Shown: positions 36,501-50,250 of the stretch, one piece after another
Layout: each line of letters starts with the position of its first letter
Numbering within the stretch: position 1 is the first letter of the stretch
Source: Piezodorus guildinii
Lineage: Eukaryota > Arthropoda > Insecta > Hemiptera > Pentatomidae
DNA: 64,000 bases
Assembly: GCA_023052935.1 (NCBI GenBank)
Contig: CM041297.1
Span: 49,271,917 to 49,335,916 of the forward strand
Direction: 5' to 3'
Made by a program: the position numbers and the translations under genes
The notes under the pieces: generated by a model
The model's input: the letters and a program-made list of their open reading frames with translations, nothing else
Told to the model about the DNA's origin: nothing
Database searches by the model: none

Positions 36501-39500
36501 CTTGTCAGTATCAACATATGTTGTTACAATGGGTGTAGTCAGCCTGGCACTGACGGACTCTGCATTTGGCTGAAGGATTTGGAGATCGGCTGTCGTGATA
36601 ACCCTCATTTCCTCAAAGAAAACTTGCTTATTTTCATGATCGATTTCCATGATAGTAGCTTCATCATCTGATCAAAATTATAAAAACTCTGTTCATTATT
36701 TCAAATCTAAACAAAAATATAGAGTAAAACTATTAAAGTAAAAAAATCATCCAAATATCTAAACCTTTAGTTCAATTAAATAATTACTAGAACTATCTTA
36801 TCAATCAATTGTTATTATTCTGTTTTCAAAATTAAAAAAGCTCAGCAGTGAAATCAGATATCAAACTTGTTTTGTTTTTTTTGTCTCTCTTTATGGTTCA
36901 ATTAACACCTCTCAGGTTAAACTGAAACAGTTAACGTAACCATGAAATTAAACTTTGATTTTTAATATGGGAGAAGTTAGTTGAGGGTGCAATCAAATGA
37001 ACACACAATTAAGTATAAATTTAATTTAATGGTGCTGACGTATCAGCCTAAATTATAAGTCTTCTTTAGGACTATAAAAAACAAAAGATTACAACCAGTG
37101 GTAGAATACAATATATAAAGATGACAAATAAAAGAAATTATAATGATAATTAAATACAAAGTGAAACAGTAGTAATGACAATTGACAAATCTAATAATAA
37201 TTAGAAACAAAAGGCGCTAAAGAAATTTAATAAAAGGTGAATAATTAGATAATAGAAAATTAAAAATTTTAAAATACCAATTTTAAAAATTTTTACAGTA
37301 TGAAAAATGTGAAACACTATCATCTTTATATATTGCATTCTACTACTAGTTGTTATCTTTTGTTTTTTATAGCCCTGAAGAAGGCCTATAATTTAGGCCA
37401 AAACGTCAGCACCATTAAATTAAGTTTATACTTAATTGTGTGTTCATTTGACTGCCCTTTCAACTAACTTCTCCCATATATACACACAGTCAACCATTCT
37501 TACTTTACTTTAATTTTAATATATTTAATTTTATTCAGAACAATTTAACATTGCGAGAAATGTAAAACCGTTTGAACTAGGTTTAAGGAAAAACTGAGAT
37601 GAATTTCAGTAATATATTTTAAAGCAATAAAGGAGACCCTTCATATATTTTCATTTATCACTATAATAAATTTATATTACAATTCCTAATCATTGTGTAT
37701 TATTGGTAGTAAGTTTAAAAGTAAAATTTAATAAACATTTAATTCAATTATTGACACTAAAAATAACACTAATTAAATCTAGATAAATGATGTATTAAAA
37801 ACACCACTGAAACTTATTAATATAATGTGTTATATTTGCTTGTTAATTTTCAGTTTAATTATTATATATAAATTCTTATACAATGAATTATTTTTGCAGA
37901 AATCAACAATACAAAGAAATCATAGTTGTTGAATCAATGTTCTTGATTCGAGAAAATTATTTCATAGCAGCAAAAAAAACAAAAAAACAAAAAAAAAACA
38001 CTAAGCAAATAATCCGACAGTGTAAGCAAGCAGCCTAAAGATATTACAAAAAAAAAAATATATATATATACACCGAAAAAACGTCTTCAGAACATACAAC
38101 ACTGTCAGCAAATTTATTTTGGGGTGTGAAAAAGCTCTTATTAAAGTGCAGTATTTTCATCATACCAATCAATAGCAATTTATAAAGCACTTTCACCAGC
38201 ACTTATATAATACAAAAACAAGCTATTAGGTGCTACTTTACTCATCATTCTCTGGTGTTAGTTAATTATAATCTTATGCTTAGTCAGCTTAAATTGTACC
38301 AGTGTTAGGTATAAAATCGATTCATTACTCATTGTAATCATAAGATGAGATAAACCCGGCAAGAAATATAAATAGCATATTGTACATGAAAATTGATTTC
38401 TAAAAACACTTTATCAGGTACATTGTATATCAGATAAAATTAAATCTGAGATTTTAAATAGTTTAATAAATACATTATATGACAAATAGCACAGAACAGA
38501 ACAATTTTATTAATTCTCTTTCATAAACATAAGAAAAAATAAGAGAGTAATGGGAACTTCTAATAATACAAACGATATGCAAAAGTAAGTATATGAACAT
38601 AACATAAAATAGATAAAGAAAACAACTAGTTGACGCATTTAAATAAATATCTTTAAAATATAATTACATGTACAAACCTTCTTGCTTTTTTTTTATTATT
38701 ATTATTATATCTTTAATAACAAAATATTTTTAAACTAAATTAAATTAAAATTAAATAAAAATGTTGTATATTAAGCTCTATAATCTGGTTTCAAAATAGC
38801 ACTTTTACAAAACAACAAAAAACAAGCTATTCTCCACATCTTTCTTCAACTGCACCACAATCAGACCTCACACTTAAACAACTCTTTTCAAATTATAATA
38901 CCAAGATGGATAACCAAGAACCAACTATGCCTATCAAATAGAATGAATGAATGATGTCTCTTAAAACAACTGTTGAACTGAAACTGAATCAAGTCGAGTT
39001 CAACCTTTATTTATTGATTAATTGAAAGAAAACTTCAAAAACTACAATAATTTAATAAATAGCTAAATATTTATCAAAATATGTAAACAACTACTGATAT
39101 TTAAACTACTTAAAACCCTTGATAAAAATAAAATAACATAAAAATAAAATGTTTTTATTCAATACTACAATTATTCAAACAGCTAAAATAGTTAATACAA
39201 CCTGAATAACAAATAAACAACATAAATGTTAAATTATTTACTTATTTATTATACATCATTAAAATACACCAGTTAATACTCAATGGAACCATAAATCAGC
39301 TAATGAAAAGGGCTGTCATAATTCTAAAGTGAATAGTCAGTAATTCATGACAATAAGTGATGTGAAATTCTACAGTAGTGGCTGAAGCATTAAAAAAACA
39401 AAACAAATTGACTAAAAATATGTAAGTATGTAATATCTCCTAAACAGCGATATTTGTCAACAGACCTGTTTTCTTGGAAAGTGTGAATATATAGCTCCTG

Positions 39501-42500
39501 TCACATCTTAAGGGAGTTGTGGCCCTATTTGCTATACCAGGCCAAAATGAGTAAAAAAGAAAGAAAAAAAATCACTATCATAAAGAAGAAATAAATCTAA
39601 AAACATTTACATCAATGCCTTAATATTTTTTTTTAAAGTACAGATGCATGTAAATAAGAAATTAATTAACATAAGTATGACCACATTTTCATATCAGAAT
39701 TAGAGTTTAAAGATGAATGCCTCCTCGGGACAGTTTTCTTGGACCCATTCTTTACAGCTGATATCCCAACCCATCTTTCCACCTTCCTTTCCACTTATGC
39801 TGATGACACCTGTATATTGTCAGTCAATAATGATCCCACAATTGCCTCTCAAACCCTTCAATCCCACATCAGAGAACTTGAAGTATGGTGTCAGAATTGG
39901 AGGATAAAGATAAATTCCAATAAATCCCACCAAATAACCTTCACCCTGCGTCGTGAACCGATGAAATTCTGCCCTAGTGTTTCCTTCAATAACACTCCAC
40001 TTGTCCCAGTCGAACAGATCAGATATCTAGGACTCCATCTGGACAAACGTCTTAGTTGGAATCCTCACACAAGACTGAAACGATAAGAAGTTGCCCGACG
40101 TTTTCGACTACTGCAACACTTACTGGACAAACGCTCAAACCTACCGCTTAATTACAAAAGACTCATCTACATTACAATCATAAGGCCGATATGGACTTAG
40201 TAGAGCTTTTGGGCTCTACTAAACCATCAAATTCTTCCCGTCTCCAATCCTTACAACCAAAAATCCTTCGAAAAATCCTCAATGCTCCTTATTTTGTCAC
40301 GAATCAACTTATCCATAAAGATCTAAATGTTCCCTATGTTGCTGCCTTGGCCCAAACCAGGTACTACTCCTTTCATGACAAACTCCATTCCCACTCTAAT
40401 CCTCTAGTTTCAAACCTTTCGACCTCAACAATCCCTGGTAATCCTCCGAGGCATCTGAAAAGAAGATGGCCCCGAGACCTTCTGTTTTAGTGCAGTTTTT
40501 GGAGATCTGCCAATGGGCAGTATCTCTACATGTGAATTATGACAGTATAAGCTTGTATCAGATTTACTGAATGTATTTTAAAATACAGTCGTAAATATCA
40601 ATAAATATATATATATTATATATATATTAAAGATGAATGCCAAACAGCCATTAATGGGGTAATTGATTTATTTTTATTTTTTAAATAGACAATTAAAATT
40701 AGAACGTCCTCTTCCTCAGTTCCTCTAGTGATTCTTAAGCAATTTATATTTCAAATGAAGCAAATTTGTTTGTTTGTTTAGAAGTTGAAAGTATCTTCTA
40801 CAAGACCTTAGCAAAATACGGGTAGCTAAATAATGGGGATAGTTGAAAAGGATCCCGTGTCTAATGCGGGTGTATTGAAACATCCACTAAAATTTGTTAA
40901 AAAGAAGGATGAATCTTTGTAGAAGACCTATTACCAGAATAATTTAGTAAAACCAAACTTTACAACAGAATTAAGGTAAATAAAATCTAGTACCATATAA
41001 TAAATATACACACAAGACTTACTGGTCCTTTCTCATATTTTCAAAAAACTCATGACTCGTATGTTTAAATAGCCTAATACCACTCACAATAAGAAACCAC
41101 AAAAATGTTGAATCCTAAATTCAGATAAAAGACAAGAAAAAAAAAAGTTTAAAAATTAAATTTCCGTCACAAAGAGAATATTAAAAAAAAATTTAAATAC
41201 CACCAAGAAATGCATTGTCATAATTGAACATAAACTGAAGGCAATAATAAAATAACCTAAATGGAAATGTTAAGTAATAATTTGGTTCCAAAACCTCAAG
41301 AATTAACTGCTAATTGTATATATAGCAACACAGTTTTCCACTAACCCAAAGAAAAAGTTAATTATTATCGTATAAACATACTTTCAAATTTTTACCATGA
41401 TTAAAAAAAGTTGATATTTTAAATCAGATTTCAAAAGTCTTATACATGTTCAGTATTAAGAAATTATTTTATTGGAAGCATGTTTTTATTTCATGTGGAT
41501 CACATTGAGGTATGCCTCATATTCGCAAGAGTTCACTGTACCTCATATAATATGTTAAGCACATAAAAAATTGCATTGAATTTTGTTTATAAAGCCCTAA
41601 TATCAAATTAAAATAAAACAAAACTCCTATTATAAAATATAAAATCATTCCATTTCATTACTGCCTATTTAAACATTCCAACGTATAAAAAGTGAATTAA
41701 AATAAGTATGGAATTTCATTATCATCTGAAAAATAAAACTAAATTTCTAAAAACTAAAATAACACCATAATAAATGAACATTCCTTCATAAATAAAACTT
41801 TACAAGAAGCATAGAAGAGAAGTAGATAGGAAATCCAGACATGAATGACCAATTGAGTTTATTTTATTTTTTAAATCAACAACAACTCTCAATCTAAAAC
41901 AGTTTAAAAATTGTACTTACTCGTGCCTTGGAAGATAAAGCTAGTATTCCCACGCTGCCACTTGTGCTGATCAAATCCAAGCAAGGTTGTGTCAATACGA
42001 ACTTTGGAACCTTGCTTATAGACTTTATAAGTATCGCTTGGGCACATACTTGACACCAATGGAACTGTAAAATTATAGGATAATTAGTAATAAAACATTT
42101 ACAAGCCATTTAATTGAAAAAAATAGTGTTCACAGCAGCATCCAATGTTATAACCAATAATTTCTAATTAATTTATGTGATTATGTCAATCCTTTATAAT
42201 ATAAAATCTCCCTCTCTTAACACCCCTTATATCGAATATCTATTCCTGGAAATTTTTCAAGTTACCTTTACTCTCCTATTTGTCGTCATATATCATCCTC
42301 CTCAAATCTGATATGATTCCACCTTCGAATCCTCCCTGTTTACCTATATACCAATGACAGCCATGTTAAAATAACCGGTGATCTCAATACCAATCTTATC
42401 TCTGATTCACCAGATAAATCATACCTGACAAACCTCTTTCATTCCCTATTCCTTTTTATTGTTCCTTTTCAACTTTTCCTCTTACCTCTTCCTTTTCAAC

Positions 42501-45500
42501 CATGGCTTGATCTCTTTATCATTGACTCCTTTCATAAATTAGCCTCCCATCTCAGCTTCCTTTGCCTTTTCTTTCGCATCACGATCTCATCAATATCTCC
42601 TATAATATTCCAACTCCACAAACAATCCCTAAGAAAGCCACTTGGCGCAATCCAGACTCCTTCACAGCAGAAAAGATAAATCCATACCTTGATCCATTAT
42701 CCCAATCCTTGGAACTTATTTATTCCTTATCATCCATTGATGAAATGGTGGAATGCCTATCCTCTATTCTATCTACTTTCCTTGACCATCATGCTCCGCT
42801 CAAGACTTCCACCTTCAAGCGCCTTCCAGTACCGTGGATTATTAATCAAGAGATAAGAGATTTGATGAGGCAAAGAGATGCTGCCAGAAGAAAATTTAAA
42901 CGCACAAGAATTAGTAATGACTACTCCACCTTCAAATCCCTCAGAAACCTCACCCAATCTTCCTAACGCCGTGCTAAAGCTAAGTTTTTCCATGATTCCC
43001 TTTCACAAGCTCCTGATTCCAAATTCATATGGAAAATCCTTAAAAAATTATCAGTGATAAATTCAAAATCCAATCCAAAACTTCTGACAAACTGAACAAG
43101 CATTTTGCTCTTCTTATGCCTTACCCGACCCAAATTTGCTTTCCTCAACGCACCTTTGACTCAGAAAACTTCCAAAACGACCAGAAAATTTCCAGAACAT
43201 CTCACCCGACGACCTTCTACACTCTATCTTTAAATCCAAAACCAATGATTACGACCCTGATCAAATCCCAGTGAAAATTATAAACCTGTGCCTCCCAGCC
43301 AACTTTCCCGCTCTCCTACATATCTATAATAATAGAAAGAATAGTCCAGTCACAATTGTCTAACTTCCTCGAAAAATCCAAACTTCTTGATCCTCTTCAA
43401 TCCGGTTTTCGACCCGGCTTTTCCACTCAATCCGCTCTACTCAAAATCACTAACGACATACATACCGCCATTGACGAAAAGAAACTGACAATACTAATAC
43501 TTCTGGACTTCTCAAAAGCTTTTGACTCTCTTGATCACTCTATCCTCTTTTCCAAACTACGGTCTTTATCCTTTTCCAATAGCTCTATTCATTGGTTTAA
43601 ATCATTTCTATCTAATAGGACTCAAGCCGTCACCATCCCTAACCATCCTCTATCTTCCTTCCTTGCCCTTTCGGCAGGTGTGGCCCAGGATTCCAGCATA
43701 TCTCCGATCCTTTTTAATTCCTATATCAATGATCTTCCCAATTCCATCCATCACTGCTCCCATCACTTATACGCTGATGATTTCCAGATCTACTTATCCT
43801 TCTCTCCCTCTGAGTCTCATGTAGCATTTGCCAATATTCAGGCAGACCTGGATAGAATCTGTGCCTGGGCAACCCTGAATAAACTTAGGCTAAATGCTAT
43901 GAAAACTCAGGCGATTCTTATAGGTTCCAATTCCCTCCTCAGATCCCATACTACATTTCCGAGTCTAACCCTAAATGATCAGCCCATCACCTTCACTTCT
44001 TCTGTCAAAAACCTCGGTATTACCATTGACCAAACCCTTTCCTGAAAACCCCATATTGCCCAAATCTCCCGAAGAACAATAAGTACCCTCAAATTTTTCC
44101 ATCGCTCCCGCCATTTTCTTCCACTATCCACCCGTAAGCTCCTTGTATCCTCACTTATTTTCCCCCACTTTGACTACTGCTGCGGGATATATGGTGGCCT
44201 CTCGACTGTGCTCGAGGACAGGCTAAAGCGAATTATGAATACATTTTTAAGATTTGTCCTTGGCACACATCAGAGGTCTCATGTGACCCATTTATACAGT
44301 GAGTTAAAGTGGCTCCTTCCCTCAAACCGCAGACAATATTTCCTTGGATCATTCCTTTACCAAACTATCAACTCCCAGCTACCTCCCTATATCCACAAAC
44401 TTTTGCAATTTAAATCGTCCGTCAGCTCGCTCCAAACAAGATCGCACCATTCTGACCTTTATATTCCTGCCCACAGAACAACAAGTTTTGAACATTCCTT
44501 TCTTGTCCGCTCTACTGCTCTCTGGAATTCCCTACCTACTCAAATCCGCCATGCTTCTTCCCTACCATCATTCAAGTCCCAGCGTTCGCGTACCTATTGT
44601 CATCTCAAACAGACGCTCCACAAGCCTGAGTTTTCAAATCAAATATCTATTCAAAAAGAAAATTTATTATTTATTGTTCATGATTCTGTATCGATCAATT
44701 ATTATGAATCAGTTTCAATGTTAAGTTTTGTTCAACATATCAGAAGTTAGACATTTATTTTACTCTTTTAGTTATTTTACTCTTTTGTTTTATTGTATCC
44801 TACTTTTCTTCTTAAAGCTTTGTAAATAAAAATGAATTATAATCCTTTGGTCTTGTGGCCAGACACATTATATATATTAATTGTACATATCATATTGTTC
44901 TTAAGGGACCCAGTCCCAGAATAAAAATTATTTTTCTATTCTATTCTATTCTATTCTATAACTTCTCTCTCCAACATTCCGTATTTCCAATAGCCTGGAA
45001 AAAAGTTATAGTTCGTCCTTTGAATAAAGTTCCTATCCCTTTCTCAGCATCGGACTTCAGACCCATATCGATCCTATCCAACCTCTCAAAACCACTTCAA
45101 AGAATAGTCCACTCCCAATTCTATAACTTCCTTGAACGAAAATCCCTACTTGTTCCCTTCCAGTCTTTAGATCCCAATATTCCACACAATCAACTCTCTT
45201 AAAAATTAGCCAAGACCTTCAATCCTCCATAGACAAACAGAAAATACCAATCCTAGTTCTCTTTGACTTCTCAAAAGCCTTTGATATGGTGAATCATGAA
45301 ATCTTTCTTTCCAAACTCCGAAACCTCTCAGAATCTGATAGTGTCTTAAACTGGTTCCTCTCCTTTCTCTCTGTCCGAACTCATACTGTGATTATCCCAA
45401 ATAAACCTCCTTCCTCACCGGTCCTATTAACACATGGAGTTCCTCAGGGATCATCACTTTCACCTATCCTTTTCTCGATCTATGTTAATGACCTACCCAA

Positions 45501-46942
45501 TTCCATACATCACTATAAATACCACCTATATGCTGATGATCTCCAAATTTACCTTTCCTTCCATCCCACCGAAATGCCTGAGATGGTCCAAAAATTACAA
45601 GACATTGACAGCATCAATTTATGGGCCTTCAATAATGGCCTAAAGCTTAATATCGATAAAACCAAAGCCATCCTTATTGGTTACAAACATCTCCTCAACT
45701 CCCTCACCTGTCACCCTTTACTCTACCTCAACCATAGACCCATTATCTTCCACACGTCCGTTAGAAACCTAGGTGTTTACCTCAACCGAAACCTATCCTG
45801 GAATAATCACATTTCCCAAATTTCTAGAAAATCCATAGCCATCCTTTAACAGTTCCTCCGATTACGCGAACTTATACCCCTTAAAACCCGCTAACTCCAA
45901 GTATCCTCTCTTATCTTCCTCCACTTCGATTATGGCTGCCAGGTGTTTGGAGGACTGTCCGAGACGCTTGAGATGAGGCTGAAGAGACTGATGAACTGTT
46001 TCATTAGATTCATCTTCGGAATTCCCAGGCGCTCTCATGTCTCCACTTGGTATGCCGAGTTGAAGTGGCTTTACCCAAAATTCCGACGGCAATACTTCCT
46101 AGGAACTTACCTTTACCAATCCTTCAGAACCAAAAAACCCATCTATATCTACAATATGTTCACCTCCCTATCCTCTGTCCACTCTATCAACACAAGATCC
46201 CAGCCCTCAAACCTGCTCATTCCATCCCACAGAACTGCTTCCTTTAAGAGATCCTTTGTCATGCATGCATCTTTATTTTGGAATTCCTTACCCATGTCTA
46301 TTCGTACATGCCAATCCTTAACTTCCTTCAAACATCACCTATTTATCCATCTCCTCGAACATCAATCTTCCGTGCCTTTATAAACTTAATTATTTGGCCT
46401 CTTTATTATTATCTTAATTTTCTCAATTTTTTGTTTTAATATTTGTATTTCTTTAAGGTAGTAATATGACCTTGTATACATATATATATTGTAATATACC
46501 CATTTTTTATAATTATTGTAGTTAATTATTTATTATTGATTATTGTGTTAGGCAGGCTAACAATAAGATAAGAAGTAAAATTTAAATTTAAATTTAAATA
46601 TCAGCTCCAATTTGATTGTATGTTTACAAACATAGCATCCATTTTGGATGCTAAGAAAAAAGGGTGCTGCCAGGTACCTACCAGGTAAGAGATAGGTAAA
46701 AAAGGGTGAGTCAGAGTTATGAGCTGATAGGGGGAGGAGCTGCTGTATGAATATGATGGATCTTGGTTAGCCTGCATATTGTTTGTAAATTATTATTATA
46801 ATTAAAAAGTTAAATAATAAAAATGTGCGTGATTGTCAAGAACCCATACCATACCCTGAGAGTAAAATGAGTTTTAATTAAGTAAATATTGTGTGAAATG
46901 ATTTTTTCTTAAAAGAACAATAAAAAAAAAAAGTATTATTAT

Positions 46943-46992
<50 letters not shown>

Positions 46993-49900
46993 TAATATAT
47001 GTGTGTGTGTGTTTGTGTGTATAAATGAAGTATATAAATGAATGTGTGTGTGTATATATGTGTGTATGTCTGTGTGTGTGCATGCATGTATATACCATAT
47101 GCTATATAATTTGATACCATGTTTTTAAAATTTATATAGCCAGAATTTTAATTATTTTATTGTACATTTATATTATTCTTAGGGGACTAGCTGTCCCAGA
47201 ATAAAATTTCTTTTCATTTCATTTTCATTACAAGCACCTCTCATAAACCAAAAATGGCTAATAAGAATAGCTCCCTTTCAACTACTCATAAATAAAGAGA
47301 CAAGATAAAACTAACAAGTAGTATTTTTGGTCCAGTGCTTCTCTTTCTTAATTTTCTATATAGAACATAAAATTTAAACTCTTCTTCTTCCTCTTTGAGG
47401 GAAGACCGACTTAGGCCATGGGATCGACATCGAAAAAGATGGTCGGACGAGATAGCCAGAATGGGGGAGAGGAGAGGCAAGCAGCTGGGTGCTTTAAGGA
47501 CGATAGCAAAGGACCGCGATGGCTGGCGAAAATGGATAGATGAGGCCTCTCCATGCTGAGAATTTAAAATCTATAATTACAAATTAACATACAAAATAAA
47601 AAATTAACGACTTACCCCAGCTGGTGAACTCCCATTTCATTTCCACATAAAAATCAGGAGCCTGTGAACATTGGAAATTTTTGTGGTCAGTAAAATAAAA
47701 AAATTAAAACTAAATAAATAATTTTTAGGTAATAGACAGCATTACCTCTTTCAGCTTAAGCAAGAGTTCTGGGACCCCTCCAACTCGAGATGTGTACCGT
47801 TGGTAGTCACGCCACTCAAGAACTGCTTGAACCAGCTCTGGGTCACCTGTTGCCACGGCTTCTTGAACCACTAAATACATCATATTTATAATTTTATAGT
47901 GAAACAGAAAACGTAATTGGAAAATAAAAATAAAATTATTTTTAACCATCTTTCCAATGCCTTTATTTTATTTTTTTTATGCTGGCATATACTAGCACTG
48001 CGACCAAATACATAAGCTTATTTGCGATTGCAAGCTTTAGAAAGCTGTTAGTATCAACAAGCTTATTTCTCAGCAGGTGTTCCAGGCGGTCAGCATCATT
48101 AAGTGAGAACCTTAACCTTGCAAGCCTGTCGCAACAGCAGATTATATGAAAAGATGTTTCATCTTCTTATCTGCATAGTCTACACAGAGCCGTACTTGAG
48201 ATACCAAGTTTGAAGATGTGGTAGTTGAGTTTACAGTGTCCCGTATAGGTAGCAGTTATGGTTTTTAAGGAAGACCTACTCATACTAAGTAAGCACTTGC
48301 TTTTATTAAAACTGGGACCATCTAAAAATCTAAGTGAGTGTTGTTGTCCTTTGTTCAACCAAAATTGTTTAAAATTAGTTAGACATGATTGTTTAATAGT
48401 CCTAAAAACTTAAGCTAATACCGCACAGTGTTATGAGAATGATTGCTGAACCTTTCCTAGTCAATTCATCAGCTTTCTCATTTCCACTAAATCCAGTGTG
48501 TCCCCATTGTCCAGTGTCCAGGTACCCATTTGATACTAACTCTGTTGTTTCGAACGAGATTATTAAGGGTTTGATTACATTCTTCAACTACTTTTGAGGT
48601 TGTATGATTATTTAGAGCACCAAGTGCCGCCAGTATAGATATTAATTTTTTACCACTAACTCTATCTTATGGAGAAGAGCAAGTAATTCAGCTTTGCCTT
48701 TATTACTTTTTTTATTGTAATTCTTTTTGTACAAGAAAAACTTCTTTGAGAAAAAAAAATATAATGGTTGAAAAATATTAGATGAATTCATAAAATAAAA
48801 TGAAAATTTTTACCATTCCACCCTTCACTGTTAACAGTGTTAACATTGGCTCCCTTTTCCATGAGTAGCTTGGCAGCTTCAAGATGTCCAAGGGTGACAG
48901 CCAACATAAGGGGAGAGCGTCCCCGTACATCTTTTTTTTCAATTTCATCCTATAATATATTCATTAAAAATTAAAATAAAACAAGGGTGAATTGAAGTTC
49001 AATTAATTTTACCAACAATAATGAGTATTAAAATAAACACATCACTGTTTGAACAACTGCTCTTTACTCATGCCATCTTGGGAAAAGACAACTTTACTCG
49101 ACCTTGCTAAATTTTTGACATTTTGAAAAGAAAAAAAAAGTTGGTCTTTTCTTCCTTTATAACTAAACTGAAAAAAAAATTACAGATGGCTTGAGATGCC
49201 AAAAGCTTCTGGAGTTCTTTAAAAAAGATAAAATAAAAATGGATTGTCTCAGTATATTGAACCATGGTAAAAGTAAAGATAGCACAGTCTACCTATTGTT
49301 TAAAATAATTTTCTTTAAATTAAAACAAACACTTCTTTTCCAGGCCAATATTTATTTTGACAAAGAATAACAATAAAATAAACAGTAATCATAGGGTGGT
49401 TGTTTATTTTAAATAGCGTGAGTGAGTGTGCGTGGGTGCATATGTAGTATGACATAAAATCAAATATATTGGGCTAAAAGTGTGAAACCAAATAACTGTA
49501 AATTTCCATCTCTTTAGAAGAGACAAAAACATTAAATTTTCCCCATTTAGAGGATTTGGAAAATTTCATATTAGCCATTAATAAAATACGTAAAAAAGAA
49601 AAAAATACAATTACTTTCTTAGCATAAAATAATCCTAAATTTAAATTTTTTGAGTTTGAAGTAATTTCACCCTTTTCCTGGTATTATTATTATTTTTTTT
49701 TTTTCTCAATCACGTTTTGAAAAATCAGATCTATATCAAGAAGCCAGTTCAGTTAGCAATAACCGAAAGAAATTCAGTAACTATTTAAAAACATACCATG
49801 ATATTTATTTAATGATAAGTTTAATCAGATCATAAATTATGTTATTTAAAGTAGTTTAAGAAAGATAAAAGCTGTGTCAGAACAGAATAATAAGCAGTGA

Positions 49901-50190
49901 AGATAAGCTTATTGGAAAGTTTCATGCTAAACTTATAGAAATCAAAATCAATTTGACGTGACACAGCAAAGGTAAGATGTATTAAATTTTATGAGTAATT
50001 AAGTTGTACAAAAGAAAAATTATTAACATAAAATTTTCAAACTTTAGTATTAAATTAATTCAAATCAAACACATAAGCATAAATGGCAAATCATTGTTAA
50101 TAACTACATCTCAATGTTATACGTGATCTGGGAAAAAAAAAAGCAATACATGATTTAGAAACAAGGGGAAAGATTTTAGAAAATATATAA

Positions 50191-50250
<60 letters not shown>

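Noticed and set aside
43356..46383. Several 100-230 codon frames, the longest in the window
   Set aside because: They are fragments of two inactive CR1-like LINEs interrupted by stops and frameshifts.
46545..46860. Possible solo LTR: TGTTAGGCAGGCTAACA start and a poly-adenylation-like AATAAAAATG near 46815
   Set aside because: No matching end, no target duplication and no second copy in the window; left as unproven.
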